This document shows positions 1 through 5,943 of a stretch of DNA of 12,717 bases, piece after piece. The stretch lies in contig WFQS01000585.1 in NCBI GenBank assembly GCA_015486915.1, forward strand, positions 1 through 12,717. Reading direction: 5' to 3'. Every line of letters begins with the position of its first letter. Within the stretch, counting starts at the first letter, position 1. Under the pieces are notes generated by a model that saw nothing but the letters and a program-made list of their open reading frames with translations, searched no databases and was not told where the DNA came from. A program made the position numbers and the translations under genes. The DNA comes from Desulfobacteraceae bacterium. Lineage in GTDB: Bacteria > Desulfobacterota > Desulfobacteria > Desulfobacterales > Desulfobacteraceae.

Positions 1-120
1 GATATTGAAATTAAAACCCTTGAAAAGTCAGGATTTAAGACGGTAAGCCTTGGCAAAAGAATTTTAAGAACTGAAACGGCTGTGCCGGTTTTAATTTCGA
101 GACTCACAACATTAAGATAG
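1..120 (+). CDS. rsmE: 16S rRNA (uracil-1498-N3)-methyltransferase, C-terminal end only
   Basis: The window opens inside a reading frame that gives 39 residues and then a TAG stop. The segment [11 protein letters not shown] followed by a hydrophobic helix is the typical C-terminal signature of RsmE, the SPOUT-fold enzyme that uses S-adenosylmethionine to methylate N3 of U1498 in 16S rRNA. That conserved stretch is part of the trefoil knot that binds the cofactor in the family. The start and most of the protein lie outside the window, so completeness cannot be judged. The next gene follows on the same strand after 84 bases that hold a short repeat copy, so they need not be one operon. The family call rests on this one motif. 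Confidence 0.75.
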   Translation, partial: DIEIKTLEKSGFKTVSLGKRILRTETAVPVLISRLTTLR

Positions 121-145
121 TCATTGTTTCATCGTTACAATTTTT

Positions 146-168
146 TATAACCGCCATGAGGCAGATCT
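146..168 (+). repeat. Dispersed short repeat, copy A (5' half only)
   Basis: The copy begins TATAACCGCCATGAGGC and continues as AGATCT. It belongs to a family with six other copies here (1991-2053, 2468-2527, 3379-3406, 5153-5216, 11950-11975, 11978-12057). TATAAC and ATGAGGC are invariant in all seven. GCC and GGC flank an ATGA loop and can form a short hairpin. The 3' half of the full element (GCCTCA plus a small A/T hairpin) is missing here. It lies in the leader of the lytic transglycosylase gene. Confidence 0.7.
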
Positions 169-204
169 TAACATTAAAAATTAATATTTTATAATTATGA
201 AAAA

Positions 205-825
205 ATGCAGATCAGAGATATTTTAAAAACCGGTTTTAAATTCTGTATAATTGCAGCATTATTCTGCTTTATCTCGTCGTGTAAAGTATCCGCTGATATT
301 TATAAATTCATAGACAGTAATGGTGTGGTAAATTTTACCAATGTTCCTACATCATCTAATTATAAGCTTTATATCAAAGAAATACCCGATCAAAATTTGT
401 ATAAAAATGATAATGCAGAATTTGATTCATTGATAAAAAAGGCTTCTCATAAATTTAACGTCGCTTTTCCTCTTGTCAAAGCTGTGATTAAAGTGGAATC
501 GAATTTCAATCCCCATGCTGTGTCATCAAGGGGCGCCAGAGGATTAATGCAGATCATGCCGGATAATTATAAAAAACTTTATGTCGCAGATCCGTTTAAT
601 CCTTTCCAGAATATTATGGGAGGAACACGGCACCTTAAACAGCTTCTGACACATTACAATGGCAAACTGCCTCTTGCCCTTGCAGCATATAATGCAGGAA
701 CCGGTGTCGTAGACAGGTATAGAAACATACCTCCTTTTAAGGAGACAAAGGATTATGTAAGAAAAGTGATGAAGCTTTATAATATATATAATTATAAAAT
801 AAGGATCGGAGATGAAATAAATTGA
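205..825 (+). CDS. Exported lytic transglycosylase (SLT domain) with N-terminal DUF4124-like segment
   Basis: This 206-residue protein cleaves peptidoglycan between MurNAc and GlcNAc, forming 1,6-anhydro-MurNAc ends. Residues 10-30 form a signal sequence. Cys26 in FISSC could be a lipobox; VSA just before Asp31 could instead be a signal peptidase I site. Residues 31-58 (DIYKFIDSNGVVNFTNVP) resemble DUF4124, a domain often found before SLT domains. The catalytic domain spans about 72-195: Glu98 in KVESNFNP is the expected catalytic acid, followed by GARGLMQIMP (110-119) and AAYNAG (160-165). No clear Shine-Dalgarno site precedes the ATG. The last codons (about IGDEIN plus stop) lie inside the 162-bp repeat at 802-963, so the natural C-terminus may have been replaced. 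Family assignment is firm; substrate details are not visible. Confidence 0.9.
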   Translation: MQIRDILKTGFKFCIIAALFCFISSCKVSADIYKFIDSNGVVNFTNVPTSSNYKLYIKEIPDQNLYKNDNAEFDSLIKKASHKFNVAFPLVKAVIKVESNFNPHAVSSRGARGLMQIMPDNYKKLYVADPFNPFQNIMGGTRHLKQLLTHYNGKLPLALAAYNAGTGVVDRYRNIPPFKETKDYVRKVMKLYNIYNYKIRIGDEIN

Positions 826-963
826 ACAGAAATAGCGCAGAATTCCGGCCCATGTACAAGGCGCATTAAAGGTTGCATACTCAATGTATTCGGCCTTTGA
901 TGCAACGAAGTAGATGGGCCGGAAGACAAGCAATTTCGTTCAACTTATAAAATTTTCGATCCT
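802..963 (+). repeat. 162-bp palindromic MITE-like repeat, copy 1
   Basis: The element runs from AGGATCG to CGATCCT. Its outer about 31 bases form imperfect terminal inverted repeats (ATAAATTGAAC against GTTCAACTTAT). Inside, CCGGCCCAT and ATGGGCCGG make a perfect 9-bp pair, and GTTGCAT and ATGCAAC a 7-bp pair. A second copy lies inverted at 4618-4780 and is about 95% identical by eye. The dinucleotide TA flanks both ends of this copy, which would fit a TA-targeting transposase, but copy 2 does not clearly show the same. No transposase is encoded. The short open frames through it are not gene-like in context. Confidence 0.85.
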
Positions 964-1079
964 TAAATCCAATGCAGACTGAAATTTCATAAAATCAATC
1001 GGTTCTGTTTGTGTTGTCCAACCAAGTTCATCCGGTGTCCTGTCAAATTTATCTCTGTTGTTTAAACAGCAGAATCTCC
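940..1079 (-). pseudogene. Possible remnant of a small gene downstream of galU
   Basis: On the minus strand, right after the galU stop codon, there is an AAGGAG-like ribosome site and then an open frame of 47 codons that looks coding, with a segment reading NNRDKFDRTPDELGWTT. It has no ATG, GTG or TTG at a sensible distance. One of the neighbouring frames opens with CTG-CTG-TTT-AAA and stops within eight codons, as if a base had been gained or lost. The frame ends at a TGA inside the 162-bp repeat, so the repeat may have truncated the gene. I do not recognise the family, and it may be chance. Confidence 0.25.
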
Positions 1080-1958
1080 TTATTTATCAATATTCAAATG
1101 CATTGTTTTAATAAATTCCGTGAGTTTTTCTTTCAGTTCGGGACGTTCCATGGCAAATGCCATATTGGCCATCTGAAAGCCCGCCTTATCGCCGCAGTCA
1201 AACCGGTTTCCCTGAAATTTATAACCGAATATGGGCTGATTTGTCAGTAATTGTTTCATGGCATCTGTGAGTTGAATTTCGTTGCCTGCACCGGCCTCTA
1301 TTCTGCCAAGTATATCAAAAATTCTCGGGGTAAGAATGTATCTGCCTATGATTGCAAGATTTGAGGGAGCTTTTTCCGGCTCAGGTTTTTCAACCATGTT
1401 TTTGATGCGGACAACATCTTCCTCTATTGCATCAGCATCAAGTATTCCATATTTGTCGGTCTGATCATTTGCCACTTCCATGACAGCAACAATGGACGCT
1501 CTGAGCCTGTCAAATTTATCCACCATCTGGGACAGGACAGGAGTTTCAGACTGGATAAGGTCATCTGCAAGCAGGACGGCAAAGGGTTCATCTCCAACAA
1601 TATCCCGGGCGCACCATATGGCATGCCCTAATCCAAGTGGTTCATTCTGGCGTGTATATATTATTGTTCCTGTTTTAGGGACAAGATCCTTTACCTGCCG
1701 CAGCAATTCTTCCTTTTTCTTGTTCTTAAGGGCAACCTCCAGTTCAAAGGAGCGGTCAAAATGGTCTTCAAGAGCTTTTTTACCCCTGCCCGTGACAAAA
1801 ATAATATACTCTATACCTGCAGCAAATGCTTCTTCAACGGCATATTGAATAATAGGTTTATCAACTACGGGAAGCATCTCTTTTGCCATGGCCTTTGTTG
1901 CAGGAAGAAATCTTGTTCCAAGACCTGCAACGGGAAACACTGCTTTTCTGATTTTCAT
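1080..1958 (-). CDS. galU: UTP--glucose-1-phosphate uridylyltransferase
   Basis: This 292-residue cytoplasmic enzyme makes UDP-glucose from UTP and glucose 1-phosphate, feeding polysaccharide, LPS and glycolipid synthesis. The N-terminal nucleotide-binding signature is complete: FPVAGLGTRFLPATKAMAKE (8-27) followed by MLPVVDKP (28-35). LGLGHA (108-113) and LLADDLI (129-135, with the metal-binding Asp) follow. GNEIQLTDAM and GNRFDCGDKAGF near the C-terminus are typical of bacterial GalU. Length is normal for the family. An AGGAGAAT ribosome site lies two bases upstream of the ATG (1961-1968 on the complement). A same-strand copy of the short dispersed repeat (1991-2053) occupies the leader. 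A possible gene remnant follows the stop codon. No operon partner is evident in its current state. Confidence 0.95.
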   Translation of the reverse strand: MKIRKAVFPVAGLGTRFLPATKAMAKEMLPVVDKPIIQYAVEEAFAAGIEYIIFVTGRGKKALEDHFDRSFELEVALKNKKKEELLRQVKDLVPKTGTIIYTRQNEPLGLGHAIWCARDIVGDEPFAVLLADDLIQSETPVLSQMVDKFDRLRASIVAVMEVANDQTDKYGILDADAIEEDVVRIKNMVEKPEPEKAPSNLAIIGRYILTPRIFDILGRIEAGAGNEIQLTDAMKQLLTNQPIFGYKFQGNRFDCGDKAGFQMANMAFAMERPELKEKLTEFIKTMHLNIDK

Positions 1959-1990
1959 AAATTCTCCTGTAGGCTGTTTTTTTTATGTTT

Positions 1991-2053
1991 ATCAAAATCT
2001 CTGATTTTTGAGGCAAATCCGGGCAAATTCCGGTCGGCCTCATGGTCGTTATA
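1991..2053 (-). repeat. Dispersed short repeat, copy B (full length)
   Basis: Read on the minus strand, the copy starts TATAACGACCATGAGGC and ends GCCTCA plus AAAATCAGAGATTTT. TGAGGC and GCCTCA can pair over about 22 bases. The AAAATC/GATTTT hairpin is intact. It lies in the leader of galU in the same orientation, about 33-95 bases before the start codon, so it may be transcribed with the gene. Confidence 0.75.
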
Positions 2054-2063
2054 AATATTTGCG

Positions 2064-2083
2064 ATAATTATTGAAATAATTAT
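2064..2083. repeat. Perfect 9-bp inverted repeat upstream of galU
   Basis: ATAATTATT and AATAATTAT are separated by GA. The spacing and symmetry resemble an operator for a dimeric regulator near the galU promoter region, but A/T-only palindromes arise easily in AT-rich DNA. A T-run follows on the plus strand, so a weak terminator is also possible. Confidence 0.3.
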
Positions 2084-2195
2084 TATGTTTATTTTTTTAA
2101 GTCCAATCTTTTTTTAATCTTTTTTTAATTTTACCCGATTTGTTTAAACTTTCCGTTGGATTTGAGATCTAAAAACAAATCACAACACTCCCTGA

Positions 2196-2224
2196 TTGAC
2201 TTTATACTTTTATAATTATATTAA
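2196..2224 (+). promoter_or_regulatory. Candidate sigma70-type promoter
   Basis: TTGACT (2196-2201), a 17-base spacer and TATTAA (2219-2224) match the -35/-10 pattern reasonably. It lies about 340 bases before the cysteine-cluster gene, the nearest plus-strand gene. The rest of 2084-2467 is AT-rich, with a small TAGCAT/ATGCTA hairpin at 2316-2331 and no gene that I can support. Confidence 0.35.
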
Positions 2225-2467
2225 TGCATTGAAAAAAATACTAAAAATACGTAAATTTTCGACTTTATAATGTAAATTTTTGGCAGTGGTTCATATTCGT
2301 CTATTTGGGATTGTGTAGCATACTAATGCTATATGAACAGGTCAAAATGGGCGAAAATGGAGTGCTGGCAGAATATTTACCAAAATACGAAACTGACTCT
2401 TATGATCACATAAAGTGAAAAGAGTTTTTTATAAGAAAGAGTTCATTTTTGATAAAAGTAACTGATG

Positions 2468-2527
2468 CTCTTTTTATGTTCGTTGAGAGGCACTTAACGC
2501 AGTTCAGATCGGCCTCATGGCAGTTAT
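2468..2527 (-). repeat. Dispersed short repeat, copy C (3' hairpin deleted)
   Basis: Read on the minus strand this begins TATAACTGCCATGAGGC and continues CGATCTGAACTGCGTT, then GCCTC. It matches copy G (11978-12057) closely, including the following CGAACAT and AAGAGCAT, but lacks the A/T hairpin that sits between GCCTC and CGAACAT in copy G. It ends just before the ribosome site of the cysteine-cluster gene, in opposite orientation. Confidence 0.75.
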
Positions 2528-2563
2528 ATGAAAGGAAAAGATTAAATTGAAGGGGATATGTTA

Positions 2564-3376
2564 ATGGAGTCCAAGTCTGAAAATGAAAAAAAATCGGAAA
2601 TTTTACCTGTCCAGTTGAGTTATGACAGTAAATTTCATTTCCAATGTCACAAGGGAATAAGCTGTTTTACCAAATGCTGCAGGGGAATTGATATAATGCT
2701 TACCCCGTATGATATTCTTACACTTAGAAAAAAACTGGAGCTTTCTTCAGAAGAATTTCTTGCAATTTATACGGAATTAAAATTGCTGAAGAAAGCCGAT
2801 CTTCCAATTGTTACAATGAAATTATTGGATGATGAACAGAAATCATGCCCTTTTGTCAGGGATGACAAAGGATGCATTATTTACGAAGATCGGCCCACCA
2901 CCTGCCGCTATTACCCCCTTGGTATGGGGTCATTGAGTTATTCAGGGCATTCCAATGATGAACAGGATCAGGAATCGGATAAAAACGATGAATTCTTTTT
3001 CATGGTTAAAGAAGATCATTGTCTTGGATTTGAAGAAAAAAAAGAATGGACAGTTGCAGAATGGCGTGAGGACCAGGGCGTGGATATCAGGGATGAAGTT
3101 AATGCCGGATGGACAGATCTGATAGTAAGAAAAAAATCTGTCCCTGCATCCATAAAATTATCTGAACAGAGTAAGCAGATGTTCTTTCTTGCCTGTTATA
3201 ATATTGATAAATTTAAAAAGTTTGTCTTTGAAAGCAGTTTTCTCGATCGCTATGAAGTTGATCAAGCCAGGATTGATGAGATAAAAAACGATGAAATAAA
3301 ACTTCTCCAGTTCGGGTTTGAATGGATACAATACATTTTTTTTCAAAAAGGCGGGTTCAAAGTCAAGACAAAATAA
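2564..3376 (+). CDS. YkgJ-family cysteine cluster protein (UPF0153-type, probable metal or Fe-S binding)
   Basis: The family pattern is clear. Numbered from the ATG two codons upstream, Cys30, Cys36, Cys40 and Cys41 (CHKGISCFTKCC) are followed by Cys97 (CPFV), Cys106 and Cys116 in TTCRYYPLG, which fits the YkgJ/CxxxCC layout. These cysteines are thought to bind zinc or an iron-sulfur centre; the biochemical role of the family is not established. The C-terminal half (about 150-272) is acidic and lysine-rich with no recognised domain, making the protein longer than minimal members. I chose the second ATG at 2564 because AGGGG at 2551-2555 is then 8 bases away, against 2 bases for the ATG at 2558. 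There is no signal peptide. It stands alone between minus-strand galU and dapA. Confidence 0.8.
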   Translation: MESKSENEKKSEILPVQLSYDSKFHFQCHKGISCFTKCCRGIDIMLTPYDILTLRKKLELSSEEFLAIYTELKLLKKADLPIVTMKLLDDEQKSCPFVRDDKGCIIYEDRPTTCRYYPLGMGSLSYSGHSNDEQDQESDKNDEFFFMVKEDHCLGFEEKKEWTVAEWREDQGVDIRDEVNAGWTDLIVRKKSVPASIKLSEQSKQMFFLACYNIDKFKKFVFESSFLDRYEVDQARIDEIKNDEIKLLQFGFEWIQYIFFQKGGFKVKTK

Positions 3377-3378
3377 AA

Positions 3379-3406
3379 TTTATAACGGCCATGAGGCCGT
3401 TATAAA
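3379..3406. repeat. Dispersed short repeat, copy D (perfect hairpin form)
   Basis: TATAACGGCC and GGCCGTTATA flank the ATGA loop as a perfect 10-bp stem, extended to 12 bp by TT and AA. Only the 5' hairpin of the family is present. It sits directly after the stop codon of the cysteine-cluster gene and next to the dapA terminator, so it may help end plus-strand transcription or protect the 3' end. Confidence 0.7.
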
Positions 3407-3440
3407 AAAAAGGGGACAGCCATTTCATCGCTGTCCCCTT
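3403..3440. terminator. Rho-independent terminator between ykgJ-type gene and dapA
   Basis: AAGGGGACAGC (3410-3420) pairs perfectly with GCTGTCCCCTT (3430-3440) around a 9-base loop. On the minus strand the stem is followed at once by a run of T (complement of 3403-3409), a textbook terminator for dapA. On the plus strand the T-rich tract starts a few bases later (GAATTTATTTTTT), so it may also stop the cysteine-cluster gene. Confidence 0.85.
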
Positions 3441-3492
3441 GAATTTATTTTTTCCTGATTCCTTACCTTACCTTGTTCCTGTCATGGCAGTA

Positions 3493-4527
3493 TTAATAAT
3501 CGTACCATAATCCTTTTTTTGATTCCGGATCTGTCAGTTGTTTTTCTATGTCAATATTAAAAAAATCTGCAAGGGGTTCAAATATTGCCGGATTTTCCGC
3601 CTGAATTTTCTGCGCGATGCTGATCACCCTGTCAAGTCCGTTTTTTGTCATTTTCCCTACGGGTCTTCTGCATTTGCCGGAAGGCATGCCGAGAACCTGC
3701 ATCAATGTTTTAAGAGGAAGAGGGTTTCTTGCCCTGCATTTTACTTTTCCAAATGGCGTTGACTCCTCTGTAATGACAGTAACAAGGCCAAGAAGGGGTT
3801 TAAGCGCTTTGTGAAGTTTTTCAGCTTCTGGCATATTCCCCTCATTGATGTGCATGACCATATCGGTAAGTGCTTTTGGTGCAATATTTGTGACAACTGA
3901 GATAACTCCGGAGGCTTTAATCTCAGGGTCAGTCATCATGGTAAATACAAGGCCGTCGTCTCCGGAAAAAATTGAGAAATCATCTCCACAGCATTTTCTC
4001 GTCTGTTTCATGTTTTCAATATTTCCTGTAGCCTCTTTTACCGATGAAACATTTTTATATTTTTCTGCAAGAATTCCAAGGTCTTCAGGCAGTAACTGCG
4101 TACCTGTTCTTCCCGGGATGATGTATGGAATAATCTCCATTTCCGGAAAAGCCTCTGCAACGGGTTCAATATATTCCTTTCTTATTTCAAGGGAGCTTGG
4201 TCCGTTGTAATACGGGTCGACCATGAGAACTGCATCTGCGCCTGTATCCGATGCATTCTTTACTGCCTCAAGGGCTTCTTCGGTGTTATTGCTGCCGGCA
4301 CCTGCAATGCATAGGCATTTGCCCTTTGTGCCGTTTGCAACATCTGCAACCACTCTGTTGTGTTCCTCCCATTGCAGGGCAGGGCTTTCACCCGTTGTTC
4401 CAACGGCAAGTATTCCCGTGATATTATTTTTGATCTGGAATTTGATGAGCTGATCAAGACCGTCGGTATCAAGCTCCCCATTGCCGTTAAATGGTGTAAT
4501 AAGTGCTGTATAACATCCCTTTTTCAT
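3493..4527 (-). CDS. dapA: 4-hydroxy-tetrahydrodipicolinate synthase, with C-terminal extension
   Basis: DapA condenses pyruvate with aspartate semialdehyde, the first committed step of lysine and diaminopimelate synthesis, in the cytoplasm. Numbering from my chosen start, the TIM-barrel active site is intact: Thr44-Thr45 in VGTTGES, Tyr107 in PYYNGP, Tyr135 and Arg140 in YIIPGRTG, and the Schiff-base Lys164 in SVKEATGN. The usual YNVPGRT has Ile in place of Asn here. At 344 residues it is some 50 longer than typical enzymes (about 292); the extra part is C-terminal and ends near ESKKGLWYDY. An upstream ATG would add MLGVF, but the AGGAG ribosome site lies within those codons, so the start is at 4525-4527. 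A tandem 18-bp repeat lies upstream. A neighbouring family (N-acetylneuraminate lyase-like aldolases) is the main alternative. Confidence 0.88.
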   Translation of the reverse strand: MKKGCYTALITPFNGNGELDTDGLDQLIKFQIKNNITGILAVGTTGESPALQWEEHNRVVADVANGTKGKCLCIAGAGSNNTEEALEAVKNASDTGADAVLMVDPYYNGPSSLEIRKEYIEPVAEAFPEMEIIPYIIPGRTGTQLLPEDLGILAEKYKNVSSVKEATGNIENMKQTRKCCGDDFSIFSGDDGLVFTMMTDPEIKASGVISVVTNIAPKALTDMVMHINEGNMPEAEKLHKALKPLLGLVTVITEESTPFGKVKCRARNPLPLKTLMQVLGMPSGKCRRPVGKMTKNGLDRVISIAQKIQAENPAIFEPLADFFNIDIEKQLTDPESKKGLWYDY

Positions 4528-4559
4528 AAAGACTCCTAACATTAGTGTATGAATGATTT

Positions 4560-4595
4560 TTTTGTTTTAACGATTACTTTTGTTTTAACGATTAC
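4560..4595. repeat. Perfect tandem 18-bp duplication upstream of dapA
   Basis: TTTTGTTTTAACGATTAC occurs twice in succession (4560-4577, 4578-4595). It lies 33-68 bases before the dapA start codon on the minus strand, in the expected promoter region. It could be a paired regulator site or a simple replication slip. No better promoter is obvious. Confidence 0.6.
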
Positions 4596-4617
4596 TTCAG
4601 ATAGTCAGATTATTTTT

Positions 4618-4780
4618 AGGATCGAAAATTTTATAAGTTGAACGAGATTGCTTGTCTTCCGGCCCATCTACTTCGTTGCATCAAAGGCCGAATACGTTGA
4701 GTATGCAACCTTTAATGCGCCTTGTACATGGGGTAAGAATCCTGCGCTATTTCTGTTCAACTTATTTCATCTCCGATCCT
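4618..4780 (-). repeat. 163-bp palindromic MITE-like repeat, copy 2 (inverted relative to copy 1)
   Basis: The reverse complement aligns end to end with 802-963. Differences are a few substitutions and one small indel around the inner palindrome, where copy 1 has TTCCGGCCCAT and this copy has TTCTTACCCCAT. That change breaks one arm of the inner stem, so copy 2 folds less perfectly. The outer arms AGGATCG and CGATCCT are intact. Flanks are TT on the left and TA on the right, so no clear target duplication is seen. Confidence 0.85.
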
Positions 4781-4900
4781 TAGCGGTTAAAATTTTCGTC
4801 TTTATTGAATTAAAACGAAACCAGGCATTCTGAAAAGATCTCCATACAAATTATGGATATACAAAAAATTAATGACAGTTGATAACAGACCTGTTTGGTA

Positions 4901-4984
4901 TCATATATTGCCTTCCAGTTCAAGCTTCTTTTTTCCTTTCTCCATGTGGTATAAATTTAATTCTGTTCCTGTAAATTCAATATG
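4901..4984 (-). pseudogene. Possible tiny gene remnant upstream of dapA
   Basis: An open stretch of 27 codons on the minus strand, bounded by TAA and TGA, reads like protein (segment IEFTGTELNLYHMEKGKK) in otherwise structureless DNA. The only ATG within it would give 14 residues, without a convincing ribosome site. It could be the decayed end of a gene cut off by the nearby 163-bp repeat, or chance. The rest of 4781-5020 holds nothing that I recognise. Confidence 0.15.
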
Positions 4985-5023
4985 TTAATATCGTCCACTG
5001 ATGATATAGCAAGGCTTTTTTTC

Positions 5024-5052
5024 TTGACAGAAAGGGCGGTTAAAAATACAAT
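5024..5052 (+). promoter_or_regulatory. Strong sigma70-type promoter for the TPR gene pair
   Basis: A perfect TTGACA (5024-5029), an exactly 17-base spacer and TACAAT (5047-5052) are present. Transcription should start near 5059, giving a leader of about 220 bases to the TPR gene. Within that leader, AAACC/GGTTT (5072-5076 with 5088-5092) precedes a run of T at 5090-5097, so part of the transcription may end early. Repeat copy E lies further down. Confidence 0.7.
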
Positions 5053-5152
5053 GGCGCAAAAATTAATTGTCAAACCGCCTGTTAAAGGGTTTTTTTTATT
5101 TTTTAAATTTTAACGGCCATAAATATAGGGCCGAAGGCGCGAAGCCAATTCT

Positions 5153-5216
5153 TATAACGGCGATGAGGCAGATCTGGATTGGCCAAGATTTGCCTCAAAG
5201 AATCAAAGATTCTGAC
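5153..5216 (+). repeat. Dispersed short repeat, copy E (full length)
   Basis: Starts TATAACGGCGATGAGGC and ends GCCTCA plus AGAATCAAAGATTCT. TGAGGCAGATCT can pair with AGATTTGCCTCA over 12 bases with one G-T wobble. The small hairpin has AGAATC/GATTCT, where other copies have AAAATC/GATTTT: a paired change that preserves the stem. It lies in the leader of the TPR gene. Confidence 0.8.
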
Positions 5217-5277
5217 AAAAAATGAAAGTCACACGTTTTTTTACAAAGACTTTCTTATAAAAAAAAGGAATAAGCAA

Positions 5278-5943
5278 ATGGGAAATGATGATAAACCGCA
5301 GAATGCTGATGAATATATTGCAATGCTGCGTTCACAGGTAGCACAGAACACGGAATGCGGAACAACATATTATAATCTTGCCGTGGCTCTTCTCGGTAAA
5401 AAAGAATATAAGGAAGCGGAAGATGCGCTGCACGATGCTGTGGAGTGCACGCCCAACCTTGCAGAAGCATATGTCCTTCTCGGTGGGATCTGCCTTAAAA
5501 ATAATGATCTTGAAGGTTGTCTTAAATACAATAAAATTGCCGTTAAATCAAGGGCAGGTTTTGCAGAAGGGTATGGCAATATAGGCTTTATTTTACTCCA
5601 GCAGTGCACAGGACAGGATAGTGCGGCTGATGAGGACCGACTTGAAAATGCCATTAAAAATCTTCAGAAGGCAGTGGTTTTTAATCCGAAATTTGTCCAG
5701 GCTTTTACAACCCTTGGCACGGCGTATTTTATGAAAGGACTTATTGACGAAGGCATTGCTGCAAATCTCAAGGCGGTGAGCATTGAACATGATTTTCCCA
5801 TAGCCCATAATAATCTTGCTGTGGCATATCTTGAAAAAGGGGAATTTGAAAAATCCATAGAACATTGTGATAAAGCTGAAAAACTCGGATTTAAAGTCCT
5901 TGACCAATTAAAAAAAGAACTTGAGCCCCATAGAAAAAATTAG
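5278..5943 (+). CDS. Tetratricopeptide repeat (TPR) protein
   Basis: A soluble 221-residue protein made of about five TPR units, at roughly residues 28-60, 63-94, 97-133 (with an insert around SAADEDRLEN), 137-170 and 171-204. Each shows the usual small/large helix-pair pattern, for example YYNLAVALLGKKEYKEAEDAL and AHNNLAVAYLEKGEFEKSIEH. TPRs are protein-binding scaffolds; the partner is not visible. There is no signal peptide or membrane segment. The frame extends upstream to a TTG at 5179, but that stretch is repeat copy E; the ATG at 5278 has AAGGAA 8-9 bases before it and is the likely start. Its stop codon touches the start of the next gene, so the two are almost certainly co-translated and may act together. 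The dsr promoter follows those genes, so a link to sulfite reduction is possible but unproven. Confidence 0.85.
   Translation: MGNDDKPQNADEYIAMLRSQVAQNTECGTTYYNLAVALLGKKEYKEAEDALHDAVECTPNLAEAYVLLGGICLKNNDLEGCLKYNKIAVKSRAGFAEGYGNIGFILLQQCTGQDSAADEDRLENAIKNLQKAVVFNPKFVQAFTTLGTAYFMKGLIDEGIAANLKAVSIEHDFPIAHNNLAVAYLEKGEFEKSIEHCDKAEKLGFKVLDQLKKELEPHRKN

Noticed and set aside
544..933. 129-codon minus-strand open frame over the lytic transglycosylase end and the repeat
   Set aside because: It is antisense to a well supported gene and continues into the 162-bp palindrome. The same peptide (PIYFVASKAEY) appears from the other copy, so it reflects the repeat rather than a protein gene.
4648..4833. 61-codon plus-strand open frame in the second palindromic copy
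   Set aside because: Its N-terminal part is the repeat itself, and it has no ribosome site or family pattern.
5179..5277. N-terminal extension of the TPR protein from a TTG codon
   Set aside because: The extension is made of dispersed repeat copy E, and a good ATG with a ribosome site lies at 5278.
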